Shown: positions 32,901 through 45,461, counted from the first letter of the stretch. The stretch is 64,000 nucleotides of DNA from Stentor roeselii (GCA_006503475.1 RSEH01000040.1:1-64000); one strand, 5' to 3'. Notes: generated from the letters alone by a model not told the origin. Program-made: numbers and translations.

Positions 32901-35900
32901 CATTTGGAAAATCCGCGAAAGAGTAGTCCTCAGTAAACTTCTCAGTGAACTCACTGGAATCTACCTTCTTCGCTTCGCTAACTTTAAACAAGGAGCTGAA
33001 GTTTTATGTCTTGTCGGATGGAGTCGTGGCCTGCCAGGCATTGAATTATTTGACTGGACTCATGAGTTACTTCTAGCAACTGTTAATCTTTTCGACACTC
33101 CACAAGACCTGCAGTTCAGTCCTACAGAGTTTTTTAAGATTGCGATTTGTGGAGAGAATCATTTCAGCACCTGGAAAAGACGTGGAAGGGTTTTGGTTTG
33201 TAAGAAAGAAGTGAAAGTTCAGAAGATTTTAACGGTTATGAAGTTTTTGGTCTTTAGGGTTAAGAAAGAAGTGGACTTGTTGATCGGCACTGGCTCTGGA
33301 GAACTGCTGGTTAATGTAGATGGAAAACTTTTAGTCCATATTGACGGGGCTCATGAAGGTGCAGTTCTTTGCATCAGTACTTCTGAAACTGGGACTGGGC
33401 TGGTCTTCACAGGTGGTGACGATGGAGTAGTCCGGATTTGGACTCACTCTTTGCTGCCAGTGAATAAGTTCAGCATGCACTCGTTGACAGACCCGATCCT
33501 AGTGCATTCGAAGCAGCACTCAATAAGCAACATTCAAATCTACACCTGTTTCAGTAAAAAGCCTCTAGACTCAACTTTACCGAAAGGTGCGAAACTAGAG
33601 CCACTGGTCTTGGCGATAGGAACTACTTCAGGAGCTCTAGTCGAAGTGAGTCTAAGCAACGTGATGTCCAGTGAACAAATCACTCTTCAGTTCAAAGTCC
33701 ACTTCGAAAATCACTGTCTCGGTACTTCTCTCATGGCGAAGACCCTTTTCGCCATCCACCCTGAGTTCCCAGTACTTGCGAGCATCAGTGACGATAAGAT
33801 CTTGAAGCTCTGGCAGTTTGAAACGATGACTTGTTTATTTTCAAAAGAACTCGACAGCTTATGCAAACCTTGCTTCATTGTTTTCAGTCCTTCAGGCAAC
33901 TTGGCGATTGGAATGGACAACGGGGTTGTTTTACTTCTGGCTTCGAAGGACAGCGCCTGGGGAAGTTCAAGTCGCGTTGATTTGGACTTGGTGGTCATTT
34001 CGACTATTCGAGAAAATAACTCAGCTATCATCTGCATCAAGTTTTCACAGGACGCGGAGTACCTCGCCGTGAGTTACAATAATATGAAAGGACTGAGTCG
34101 CTTTCAAGAGAGCAGCGGTGTTAAGACCAGTGGAGTCGATGTAAGCAGCAGCTTTGTAGTCCTTCTACAAATGCAGGATACCGGCAATTACAAAAGAATC
34201 AGTAAAATTTCATTCCCTTTCGGAAGTATCAAGGACATTGCAAGTTACCCTCCCCGGAATGAATGCGCAGCATGTGGAATTGAATTCTCAGATGACAGCA
34301 TGTTTATCACCTTAATTCATCAAAAAGTAACTTCAAGTCACTTACCTGGTATTTTCTAGTCAGACATCAGCGACTTCAAACCTCTTGTCTTCGTTTGGGA
34401 CGTCGTTGCAAGTAACTTCGTTGATAGTTTCGAGAATATCTCTAATATTGTCTGGCCTTTCAGCACTTTAAACGCGATGCTTTTTTCAGCGATAAAGCCT
34501 GTTGGAGTGCAGGTCTTAAATCATAGTTTTCTTGAATCTTACAACTCGCTTATTTTAGCTGATTCTTCAGGATTTCTGAATACTTTGAGACTTGCTAGCC
34601 TTGCACAGGCTTATGGACAAAAAATGAAAAACTTGAGGAATAAAGGGATTCATGTTCAGAAGACTTGTCGTAGGTTCATGGCTCATACTTCTGATATTAT
34701 TTGGAATAAACATCTGGATCATGACTTGTTTTCAGCTGCTAACTCGGAAAATTGCATTGTTCAGTGGAAAATCATGGCTGAGGATCCTAATTGGGACTTG
34801 GATAGCAGCGAGTTTTTAACTACTGCTGCTGATCCGTTTTGTGAGATTTTGCCTAATGAGAAGTTTAATAAGGTTTTTACTGAAACTTGGATGCCTCAGA
34901 GTGAAATGGTTGTTAAAACTGAAAAAAGTATTGATTTGGTACTTGAAGCTTGTATTGGTAGAAGGGCCAGAGACCGTCGAAATAATTTAAAATACGACAG
35001 CGACGACCGAGTCCTATTCGCGACAGGTAACAACCTAGTGATTCATTCCCGGGAGTCCTCAAACCAGTTATTCCTTCAATACAACTACCACGGAGCTCGA
35101 ACAAAACTAAGCGAAATTTCCTCCTTTTGCCTAACGGAGGACAAGCGAAACATATTCATCGGCACCTGTGACCTAGAAGGTCGAATAATGCTTTGGGACT
35201 TATTCGCTTACGTGATGATTTTTTCCCTGCCAATCCCCGACACCTGCATAATCCAAACTTTAAGCGTGTCTCAGTCCTGCAGATATTTAGGCTGCATCGG
35301 TTTAAACAAGATGTACAAGCAAATCTTGATTTTAATTGAAATCTCTTCCGACTTCCTGCCCCGAGTGGTGTCTTCCACCCTGATCTCTTCTACTTGTGTG
35401 TATAAAATAAAAGAACTAAGCATTAGCGAGAAGAACGGTCTTGAAATCTACACTTGTGGAGTTCAACATTTCACTAGATGGGAGTTAAATTCAGACATTT
35501 TACATAATTACGCTCTTTCTCTCCCTGATGAGCAGGCCATTTGCCTTCTCTGCATTTCTTTCATCAGTTGTGTGAGTTTAACAGCTGCGGATGACGGTAA
35601 ACTTTACATTTGGTATGAAGATAAACTTTTCAGTAGTGTTCCTAGTCATGACGGCTGTGTACTTTCCCTGATCATCAATGAAGAAATGGCAATTGGCGTC
35701 ACTGGAGGCGTCGACGGGCATATTATTGTTTGGAAGATTACTGTTCAAGGCTCTGGGGAAACTTTGCAGGTCAAGTTGGATTCGCTTCGAGAGTACAGCC
35801 TTCATGATCCCAATGCAAACGTCTTGGCCTACTCGGTTCAAAGCCTGTCGATTGGAAAAGTAATCGAAGACGAAGGCTTTAATGTCTTGATCGGTACTCA

Positions 35901-36855
35901 GAATGGAGATGCTTACGAACTCACTTATGCCGCAAATGCAGATCTTGACACTTTAGTCAAAGTTTCAGCAGCTGTCGACAGTCAAAGCATCCTCAGCATG
36001 GCCTGTGACGTGTCCAGCTACTTCTTATTCACTATTTCAGCAGGAGGGATTTTCGCTGTCTGGGAAATCAGAAGTTTTTCACAGGTCTATACTTTTGACT
36101 TCCATAAAAATGCAGTGAAACTCGCGGTTTTTCATTTAAAGACCTTTGATGATGTAGCTTTTGATGGACAAGTGTTGTTTGTTACGATTGGGTTTGAAGA
36201 TGAAGTTGTTTTGATCAAGATAAGAGATGGAGAAGAAGTTGACCATGAGTTACTTACTGATTTTACAATTAATGTCGATACTTTAACTGATTTTAAAGTT
36301 TCGACTGATGAGAGATTCATGGCACTCGCATGTAACAAGGACCAACGTCCTCAGGTGGACATTTACCAGATAAAAGCCACGGAATGGATCATTGATAAGA
36401 ACTTGTACGGCTTTCGGGCACCCGTCGTTCGACTTGACTTCTCGACTGACGGGTACTACCTGATGTGTGAGGATAACTTGGGAGAGGTGCTGTTGTTGGA
36501 ACTGGAAACTCAGAATATCGCAAGTTTTCATTCGATTGAATTTGAAATTGATTGGCTTAATGATGGATTAAGACATTCTACAGGACTTAAGTCGATACAT
36601 CAGCTGTATAATATTAACAATAAGATCGCATGTATTACGAAAAGCCCTGGACTCAGTATTTTAGGAATTGGTGACGAGTTTGGAGTTGTCGCACTTTATC
36701 AGCTTCCTTATGTCCCTGGGACCAGCTTGATTATGATTCCTGGACATAGCTATAGGGTTAGTATTATCATGTTTACTCATGATGATCGATATCTTATTAC
36801 TTATAGTGAGATGGATAGATGTATTTTGAAGTGGAGGATTGTTTCAGATTTATAA
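29959..36855 (+). CDS. Giant EF-hand/EMAP-like WD-repeat protein (EML5/6-like)
   Basis: Three exons with 15-nt introns at 30023-30037 and 34349-34363 give 2,288 residues. Exon 1 encodes 21 residues starting MGIDYSKLK, so a myristoylated glycine is possible. A good EF-hand loop (DSDKNGVIDALE) lies at residues 62-73 and a weaker one near 103. From about 240 the sequence matches the EMAP HELP-plus-WD start (LHWVLGINS, then IIYFVSSIVVLL), and WD-type blades then run to the C terminus, enough for about three EMAP units as in EML5/6. EMAPs bind microtubules; the Ca2+-binding head suggests Ca2+ control, which would suit a contractile ciliate. The microtubule role is from the family; Ca2+ control is inferred. 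Unspliced, the frame would break in two. Confidence 0.9.
30023..30037 (+). other. 15-nt intron, GTAAGTCCTAATTAG
   Basis: It separates exon 1 (29959-30022) from the EF-hand exon. Removal rebuilds an AAT codon and gives STIHNSLSKIRDFHG in frame. Without removal exon 1 meets TAA. Confidence 0.9.
34349..34363 (+). other. 15-nt intron, GTATTTTCTAGTCAG
   Basis: Unspliced, the frame ends on the internal TAG. Removal joins SSHLP to DISDFKPLVFVWDVVA, which completes a WD blade. Confidence 0.92.
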
Positions 36856-37345
36856 TTTACAGGTAATGGCTAGAGTTTTTTATTAAAAATTTAGTTTATT
36901 CTGTAGTGCTAGTTAGAAACAGGTTTTTATATTTAGATTCTAGTTTTATCAGTAGATTTTAGATAACTCGTATCAGAATTCAGAGTGATTTCGATATTTT
37001 ATGCAAGAATTAATTATTTAAGTTCTAGCTTTGCCCTTAAAGATTAATTTTAAAATCAAAACAATTTAACATAACCAATATTCCTTCTTACTTTCTTGTC
37101 TCCCCAAAGTGAATCAGTAATTCTTAAACCCATCAGAAAGTGTTACCAAAAGAACCCTTCAAACTAATACTCATCTAAAATCAACTCCAATAATCAATCC
37201 TCAAAGCCCTTCAAAAACATTAAATTTCTCTAAACCCAATCCAATCTCAAACAAAAATTCCAAAACCAACTCAAAAAAATCCCCATTACATCCTTCATCT
37301 CCATTACTTGCTCCAGTTAAGTCATTCTAGAACACAAGCTATAAA
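36856..37345. promoter_or_regulatory. Spacer with extreme C-rich, G-poor leader region
   Basis: No gene lies here. The first 165 bases are G/T-rich (hand count 36841-37020: 29 G, 14 C). The plus strand then switches, and 37081-37320 holds 70 C and only 11 G. This region directly precedes the start codon at 37346, so it may be the promoter and 5' leader of the glucan synthase gene. Confidence 0.5.
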
Positions 37346-40300
37346 ATGAACTTCGTTCCAATGGTGATCGAAATCAGAGAGCCCCTCCTAAACCACCTGA
37401 GCGACTTATCCTCCACAGTACCTTCCAAATAGATCCTATCAGGCGAGTCCGAGCTATCAAAGCCTTTAAAGTCAATAAAATCTCTTTTATCAAACTACTC
37501 TTCACTAATCTCATCTCACGCATACGGTCCAATTCAGTCAACGAAGTTAATCCTAAAGGTTCATCAAGTGATAATGGAAGTCTCAACAGACCATTACTCT
37601 TTAGTCTCAAACAACTGCTACGAGTCCCACGCGCTCTTCACCTTGCTGGAGACTGTCGAGGCTTCGCCGAGTGAATGCCCTGCAGACAAACTAAAAGTCG
37701 AGCTGACTGACAAGGAAAGCTTCAGCAAGGACAACACCCTGTTCATCAACTGGCAGCTCATTATTCTGGCAGTCACTGCCCGAGGCTCTTTTAATGTTTT
37801 CATCAATGCAGTCTTCGCGAAACTTCTGAAGAATATCGGGTGGAACGTGAAAAAAATGATAGACGTTGACCAACTTTGTGTTAACGCACAAAGACTTTGT
37901 GAGGAGTCCCCTCGTCATGTGGTAGACCTGGCAAAATACAGAAGGTTTTTGGAAACTTATGTCTGGGGAAACCCGAAGAATATTGAGGAGAGTATTCAAG
38001 AACTTACTACTGACATGTGGTTCTCTGTCATGAATAATAATAAGGAAAGCTTAAAACTCATTGAAAAGCTTTTGGTTGGACTTCTTGGTCATCAAGATGG
38101 AAAGATCAGGGATCTTGCTGTTGTTCATTTAAATGCTTTTTATGATGATACTGACTGGCAGATCATCTACCCGTTGAAGCCAAAGGTCACTACTGTTGGA
38201 CAGGAGTTTTGCATTAGGGAAGTCGTTGAGATGGTGGATAAGGAAAATGTTGTACTTGAACTTCATGCTCCTGGGTTTTACAGGACTTCGAAGAATTATG
38301 TTCTTAGCTTTCATGTTCCGGAAATTCGTAACATGAAAGAAGGAGCTTTTTTAAAGGTTGATCTTGGAAAGTTTATTAGATGCGGGTTTTATGATTGGAG
38401 GTTTTCTGAAGTTAGGAATGGAGCTCTGCATCCTCTTATGAATACTGTCCCTGGATCTGTTAATACTTGCCCGGTGCAGGGAAGGTTTATTGTGCATCCT
38501 GCTGAGGTGAAGAATTTACAGATTCATGAAATTTTTATTGACTTTCAGGATGCTAAGTTTGACGTGCACTCCGGCCGTATCCTACAACGAGGAACCTTTT
38601 CCAGTGTAAAATCCTCTCTTCGTAGCCGTTACGCTTCAGGAATAAACTGCCTCTACCTAATGGGTGCATTAGAACGTGACACAGGAACCGATTTCGACAA
38701 CCCAAACGCCTCTCCACTCGCTTTAATCTGCCGTTCAACAGCCTGTTCCCTTCTAGGTGGTGGTACCGAGTTCAAATCAATGATGCGTGAGGCAAAAGAA
38801 GTCGGAATGAAAATTCTAATCGACTGTGTCGCTCGAATTTCCTCAAAAAACTATCACAGACGATACAAGAACCAAATGCTTTTCTTCCGTAATCCCCAAG
38901 GAATTCCAGTAGTCTGTTACGGTTCAGACGGTCGGGCGATAAACTACGAGGACTCCGCGATGTTGAACTACCGAAACTCCGAAGTCTGGCAGTTGCTTGT
39001 AGACGACATTTTAGACTTTACCCGGAAGTACCAGGTAGACGGCATCCACATCGACAACGCGCATTCCTGGCCGCAGATAATGGAACTGGACAGTGTCGAG
39101 ATGTACCGAAAGGACCCCGACGGGCAGCCTCATTACTCGACTCAAGAGATTTTTGATGGAATTATCGTGAAGAGAAATGAGTTTTTCGCTTATTGGGCAA
39201 GTGAATTACGGGATAAATACGCGAATCCGTTGTTTGTAAAGCTTTGTAAGGAATTATGGAGGGAATGTCCTGAGTTTTACATTGTTGCTGATGTTTGGAC
39301 TGGCAGTGGAATGGAAGAACGAGGTCATTGCATCGCTAATTCAGGGCCAGTTCCTCGACTTTATGACTTGCCTGTGAGACTTAGTGCGCTTTTTGGGAAG
39401 AAATTGCATAAAAATGGAACTTTGGATAATATTGAGAGGAAAGATGTCAGCTTGTTGAAGAAGTGGTGTGAGGAGATGGATAGTCATATGCCTCAAGGAG
39501 CTATCATCGTTCAAAGCTCGACTGGACATAGTCTTCCTTACCCGGCACTTCTTTATGGAAGAGGCGCCTGGGCTGCTGTTGATGTTTTGTTCTTCTTGCC
39601 TTTTATTCCTATCACTTTTATTGGGGAACAAGATGGACATGCTTATCGCAGCAAAATCAACTCGCTTTATGACTTTGATGATGAGTCGAGACCTGCTTTA
39701 CTGCCAAGCTCGATTTCTACAGCGAATTTGACGGAAGTGGTGGCTAATTTACCTAAAACTGTTATTCCTAGAGTGGCTTCTACTACTAGTTTTACTGTTA
39801 TTCCTGATATTAAGGAACTTGAAAAAAAGGAAAGTAGCTTTCAGAAAGAACTTGGACCTGAAGTTGGATTTGATATCACTAAAATTAAACTTCATTATAA
39901 GCATCGAAGGGAGATTCGAGCAGAGCGGGAAGTATTAAGATACGGAGATTTGATCCCTCTCGTATTCAAACACGACCACGGATGGCACAAACAAGTAATC
40001 GCATTCGCTCGTTGTCTTCCAACAGAAGTAGCAGTGATCCTAATCAACCTAAACGAGCATCCAGTAGTAGGCTACGCCGACCTAAGCGGAATCCAAAAGT
40101 ACCTGACAGGCGAAGGTACTTGCGTTTACAGTTGCAGTCACTGGCTAGAAAACTCAAACGAAGAGTACTTCTTCAAAGAAGAAATTTTCATGGACCGTCA
40201 CTATTCCACAATCGCTCCATACAGGTCAAACATTTTCAGCATCCTTCCAAGCAACGTGACTTCCCAACAATGTCTTTCCCACTCATTAAGACGTCTTAAA

Positions 40301-42517
40301 TACGCTCTTGAAAATTCATCTTCAGTTGAAGGAAACTACCTAATCCACAACCTCGATACTTTTATCAATTCCGAGAACTTTAAACTAGCAGTACCTGAAA
40401 TAATCAACACAATAGGCATAATAAACAAGGAATTCCTTGAAAAGTTCTCAATTTCTCCCCATCATTTAGTGACTCGTTTTCAGAAAATGGATGATAAATC
40501 TCTTGGAAAGTTATTTGGAGTATGTGATTTTCTATTGGAAAGTCAAGGAATATCCTCGGATCCTAGAAAATTCGCTGAAGATTTGGTGAAGACGAATAGA
40601 ATGGGGCCTATTGTGTTTGGTTGTCCTGAAATTGGAAGGTTCTCGACTGTTGGAGGATTGGGAGTCATGGTTGATGAGTTGGCCCAAGGCCTGGCGGCCT
40701 TGGGGGAGGAGGTTTGGGTGATTTCGCCGTATTATGATAAGAATAAGAAAGGGGAAACTGGCTATTTGGCTAAGGATAAGGCGAGGATTACTTGGAGGTT
40801 CAATTTTGATATTCAGTTTGGAGGCGAAAGTTATACTATTGGACTGCATCAAGGGTGGGAAAATGGAGTTAATTTGGTATTTGTTCATAATGCTATACTT
40901 TTTCCTGTTGTTTATGCTGATGGAAAGCAACAGTTTATTATGAGACAACTTGTTGGATTTGGAAAAAGTGTTCTGGAGGCACTTTGTAGGATTAAAGTTA
41001 TTCCTGCTGTTTTAGTTACTAATGATTGGTTTACTGGACTTGTCGCTGCTTATGCGAAAATGGGAGCTTTTGGACAGACTTTTGAAGGAACGACATTTAT
41101 GCATATTATTCATAATTTAGACCCGAGTTATGAAGGAAGAATTTTCCCGACTAGTGCTGAGAACTTTTTCATGAACATTCACGGTATAAACAAAGAATGG
41201 CTAGTAGACCCATACTGGGCAACTCCAATAGTAAACCCATCCCGTTGCGCCTTAAAATGCAGTGACCAATGGGCGACAGTATCTCCCTCATACCGTAACG
41301 AGCTTCTTCAATCATCTCCCTTAAAAGAGCTTCTTCGTTCCAAGTTAAAGCCCTTCGCCTTTCCAAACGGAATTCCAATAAAGCAGCGTCTAGAGCGTTT
41401 AAGCGACAAAGGCAGTCACCTAGACGCTAAAAAAGTGATCCAACAAAAGTACTTCCAGTTCAGCGAACTAGACGACTCAATTCCCATATTCGGTTTCGTG
41501 GGTCGAATAACAGAGCAAAAAGGTGTCCATCTAATAATCGAAGCTGCAGAGCAGCTGATTCCAAGAACGAACTACAAAATCCAGTTTCTCGTCGGAGGTC
41601 CTTACACCCCAACAGAAAAATACTCAGTTGACTGTGCCAACAAAATGAGAGCCCTTCGGAGTCGTTACCCGAACAACTTCTTCGCAGATCCTGATAACTT
41701 CTTCTACGACGGGCCTTATGTCAACCTAGGCTGCGACTTTGGATTAATGCCCAGCAAGTTTGAACCGGGTGGTATTGTTCAACACGAGTTTTTCGTGGCA
41801 GGCACGCCAGTAGTCGCCTTTAAAACAGGAGGTCTTAAAGACACAGTCTTTGAATTTAACAGTGAGAAGAAAACTGGCTCGGGTTTTGTGTTTGAGACTT
41901 ACTTTTTAGATGATTTCATTCAGGCCATATTCCGTGCATTAGGGCTTTTCGCGAATAATAAAGAATATTTACTGCTTAGGAAAAATGCCTTCGCTGCTAC
42001 TATCGATGGAGAAGTAGTCGCCCGGGCATGGAACAAGGAATTTTACAGATTAAAGGGAAAGATCTACCATGAGTCAAGTATCAGAGCTGAAATCAAAGAC
42101 CAGCTTCGAGGGTTTAAATGGTCTGTCAACGATTTCGACGACTCAGTACCTGAAAACCGTCACAAAAACCCTCCATTAAAACGAACTACTTCAGGTATCC
42201 TCTTAGATCAGGTGGCCAGTGCAAAAAAAGCCCTTCCAATAAGTGAACAAGAGAAACAGCAATTTTTATTCACTTATAAAACTCAAGGAATTCGTTTACA
42301 AAGTGTTCAACTCACAGGAAGTTTCGACAAGTGGCAGATTCGACATCCTCTTTCCTATGACCACGCAAAAGCCTCTTGGTACGTGACTTTACTTCTACCC
42401 AAGGGAAAGTTTTTTTACAAGTTCATCATCGACGGAAGCACCTGGGTCCATTCTTTTGACCACCCGACTGAAAGAGACTTGGGAGGAAACGTGAATAACA
42501 TCGTGGAAATTCGGTAA
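37346..42517 (+). CDS. Glucan synthase: amylase-like domain + GT5 synthase + CBM48
   Basis: Two exons with a 15-nt intron (37418-37432) encode 1,718 residues. Residues about 340-760 are GH13-like (KYQVDGIHIDNAHSWPQ carries the nucleophile-type Asp; the acid/base position reads IVADVW and the usual final H-D pair reads TGHS, so activity is doubtful). Residues about 1085-1570 are a GT5 starch/glycogen synthase: STVGGLGVMVDELAQGL, VLVTNDWFTG, FGFVGRITEQKG and SKFEPGGIVQHEFFVAGTP with the EPGG/E pair. The C terminus is an AMPK-type CBM48 (LTGSFDKWQ, FFYKFIIDGSTW). The order GH13-GT5 recalls fungal alpha-1,3-glucan synthase, but there are no membrane helices and a glycogen-binding module is added, so a cytosolic storage-glucan synthase is likelier. 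The sugar-nucleotide donor cannot be told. Confidence 0.9.
37418..37432 (+). other. 15-nt intron, GTACCTTCCAAATAG
   Basis: Exon 1 (37346-37417, 24 codons, MNFVPMVIEIREPLL) ends just before it. The intron is phase 0 and unspliced reading stops on TAG. Removal gives LSSTILSGESELSKP in frame with the long exon. Confidence 0.85.
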
Positions 42518-42565
42518 TATTAAAGATGTTCAGCCATTTCTATCTTCATATTTTGAATATTTAAA

Positions 42566-44038
42566 ATGGCTGAAGCCAGAGCTCGAAGAACTTGTCACTT
42601 CACCTCGAATATCTTCGAGGAAGTCGCCGTCGAGGGTGCAAAACGGAACCGTTCAGTGAATTCGAAAACTTATGAATCTCAGATATTCACTCCTGCTGAA
42701 GTCAAACCTCAGAGGACTTCATATTCAAGGGAAAAGTACTTCGAATGCAGTGATATTTTCTCTAAAGAATCTTTCATTAACCCTGAATTAAAAGAAATGA
42801 ATTCCAATCATTTGATGAAATCTGCAGGGTTTAAAGAAAGGTACACGGCACCTGAAAATATTTTAGGAAATGAAAAAACTATTTACTATAAAAAGAATGT
42901 CAAAAAAGGTGTTGATGTTTCAGGTTTTATCCCGAAGTACCAGGAGCAGAGTATTCAGGAAAGGATTGAAAAAGAGTTATACGGCGGTTTCCATGTTTTC
43001 AGAAATTCTCAGAATAAAAAAGTCCAGAAATTCGAAGAAAGTGCCAAACAAAGGAAAAAAAATAACCTTACCAGCACCTTCGACAAGTTAAAAAACGATG
43101 AAAACCTTCCTCCACCTGTTAAAAAAGAGACAGAAAGCTATTCAGCTTCAAGAAGAAAATTCGAAATTCTCGCTTCTGGAGTCTTTAACGAGAAAAAGTC
43201 TCAAGACTTTCCAAGAGTCTCTCGAAAAGAGCAGTTCGACGCAAAACGACAGAGACATCATTTGTTCAGTGACCTTTCAGGACGAGAAGAAGAATACGTG
43301 CCGAACAAACGAGAAATTTTAACATCAGCAAGTCACAACTGGCTTTACGACAAGTGCAAACCAAACAACTATTCTTAGTACTTTATATTCAGCGACCCAA
43401 AATCTCACAATCTTGACTATTTCAACTCCTCTCTCACGCCTCCTCCACAAAAATCTCTCAGAACTCGAAGTAAAGAGTCTTTGACTCCAACTCCAAATCT
43501 TCCTCAAGACACTTTCGCACCTCTCACATCAAAAAAGTTAAAAACTGAGGAACTTCGATCAGAACTACAACCTTTACAAGAGTTTCAAGATAAAAATCCT
43601 GAAGTTTTCGAACTTCTTTTAACACAAGTGCCTCGACATTATGATAAAGTTGATTTAAAGAAGATTTGTGAAGGAATGCATATTATTAGCACTGAACTTG
43701 ACACTGATAACTTGACTGGTGTTCAGAAAGGAACTGGAAAAATTAAACTTCGATGCGCGAATGAAAAGAAATTGAAACATTTTGAGTATAAACTGCTGAA
43801 AGAAGGAATTGAAATCAAACCTAGGGCCAAGTCAAATCTTGTGAAAAATACTTGGCTTTACCATGATGATAAAACGAAAAAAGAAAGCGAACCTCGACTG
43901 GTCAAGGTCAGAGAACTTGAAAGCACCGTCTTTGGAAGGCCTCGAAAATTCACACCTGTCAGACAAAAACGTGATTCAAGTTTTCAGTCACTTCAACAAT
44001 GGAAAAAAACAAGAAATGCTAAAAAAGAGTTCTGCTAG
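42566..44038 (+). CDS. Basic low-complexity protein of unknown family
   Basis: Two exons joined by a 15-nt intron (43378-43392) encode 485 residues. The sequence is rich in K, R, E, S and F with no membrane helix. Short similar motifs recur: TSNIF (13-17), CSDIFSKES, ILASGVFNEKK and HHLFSDLSGREE, as if a short peptide with the core (S/G)-x-(I/V/L)-F were repeated, a pattern often seen in proteins that bind one partner several times. The C-terminal 160 residues are more ordered but match nothing I recognise. It is the first of seven tightly spaced plus-strand genes; the next start codon is 10 nt after its stop. Confidence 0.75.
43378..43392 (+). other. 15-nt intron, GTACTTTATATTCAG
   Basis: The frame would stop on a TAG formed at the 5' splice site. 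Removal restores a TAC codon and joins KPNNYSY to DPKSHNLDYFNSS. Confidence 0.88.
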
Positions 44039-44048
44039 AATAAATAAT

Positions 44049-45461
44049 ATGGCTGATTCCACAAATTCTGGCTCGAATAATGATCATGAGTGCAGTGGTC
44101 ATGGAGACTGGATAGAAGAAGATGAAGTCTGCACTTGTGACTGGGGCTGGTATGATCATAACAGCGAAAATTGTAATAATCCTGGAAAAGACGTTTGGGA
44201 TAAGGAAGCTTGGAAAGCTTTCACCGTGATTTTCACTATTCTCCACATCATATTATTCCTTGTCTCCCTTTACAAACTTTACAGCACGTTAAATCAAGAC
44301 AAAATCAAAAACGTTAGAAGACTTTTACATAGAATGTTTAGAAGTCCTAGAAACCTTTGTCTTGTTTTTCTGGCTTCTATCGGGTTGTTTCGTTTTTTAT
44401 GGCTTAGGATCGACCCGTTTTCATTTGAAGGGCTTGTCGGTCGAACTGGGGATCGTTTGCTTTATGAGACGGTTTATCCTTTCATATACGGACTTTATTC
44501 TAGTGTCCTTCTCGTCTGGGGCGGTCTTTATCAAGGCATGCGTCCGAAGTCGTCAGACCCTTTCAAGATTTTAAGAACAATCATCATGATTATGATGGTT
44601 CTTGCTTTTCCAGTCTCGATCACCATAAGTATTTTAAAAGGTGCAAGAATCTCAAGGGTTTGGATGCCGATTGCAGGGATTTTCGTTGCTGCTGGAATTT
44701 TAACACTTATTGTTGGGTTTATATCGTTTGGAATTCTTCTTTATTGCTATGTTGAAAAAAAACATCAGAGTCAAGTAGAGATGCAGAAAGTTCCTTGTGA
44801 AGATGAAATTCCTGAAGAGATTTTAGAGGATCATAGTGATAAGGATAGTGAAAGGTCTAACGCGAAGTTGAATTCGAAATCTGATAGGTGTGAAAAAGTT
44901 GAAACAAGGGGAAGGATACATCGATTTTCACTTGCTAAACAAGAAAGTAAAGGTCATAAGTCTCATGCCAGCAGTAAGTCTTGGGAAGAGTTTATCAGCT
45001 TTGAAAATGAAAAACAGATAAATGAATCTAACAAAAACAGCATCATTGAAAGTGAAGAATACGAAATTCTACCGAAAAAGAAAAATTTACAGGACTCAAA
45101 GGCGTCGATTTCAATGATCACTGATGATGATAAAGTGATTTTTCGGAAATTATGTGTTTTGCTCATGATTTCTATTATTTTAGGAATTCTTGTCCTGATT
45201 TTCATGATTTTTCTTAACAGCACTCAAGGAAATTTCGATAATCGGATGGAACTTGGAATGCTTTACATTGTTTTTTTAATTGAACTTTTCGCTTGCTGGA
45301 TGATTTTTTTCGTGTTCACAGCACAAATCAAGGTGAAAGAAAAGAATAATCTTCGTTTTTTCACAATGATTTCCATGAAAATGAATAGAAAAGAGCCAAA
45401 AATTAAACTTCCTCCTGAACTTCGAAATATTCGAATTCGACTTCGCAAGTTTTACTCGTAA
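44049..45461 (+). CDS. EGF-like plus seven-helix membrane protein
   Basis: The chosen ATG at 44049 gives 470 residues; the frame is open upstream, but that part overlaps the previous gene in another frame. Residues 14-43 hold an EGF-like pattern (CSGHGDW, VCTCDWGWYD, CNNPG). About five hydrophobic helices follow between 57 and 240, then a charged loop of about 120 residues, then two more helices near 370-430, seven in all. No signal peptide precedes the EGF-like part, so the N terminus may be carried out by the first helix. The layout recalls TOM1/THH1-type or GPCR-like proteins with a long third loop; ligand and partner are unknown. Confidence 0.78.
   Translation: MADSTNSGSNNDHECSGHGDWIEEDEVCTCDWGWYDHNSENCNNPGKDVWDKEAWKAFTVIFTILHIILFLVSLYKLYSTLNQDKIKNVRRLLHRMFRSPRNLCLVFLASIGLFRFLWLRIDPFSFEGLVGRTGDRLLYETVYPFIYGLYSSVLLVWGGLYQGMRPKSSDPFKILRTIIMIMMVLAFPVSITISILKGARISRVWMPIAGIFVAAGILTLIVGFISFGILLYCYVEKKHQSQVEMQKVPCEDEIPEEILEDHSDKDSERSNAKLNSKSDRCEKVETRGRIHRFSLAKQESKGHKSHASSKSWEEFISFENEKQINESNKNSIIESEEYEILPKKKNLQDSKASISMITDDDKVIFRKLCVLLMISIILGILVLIFMIFLNSTQGNFDNRMELGMLYIVFLIELFACWMIFFVFTAQIKVKEKNNLRFFTMISMKMNRKEPKIKLPPELRNIRIRLRKFYS

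Noticed and set aside
40532-40948. 138-codon minus-strand frame inside the glucan synthase gene
   Set aside because: Antisense shadow of a strongly supported GT5 domain in a codon-biased stretch.
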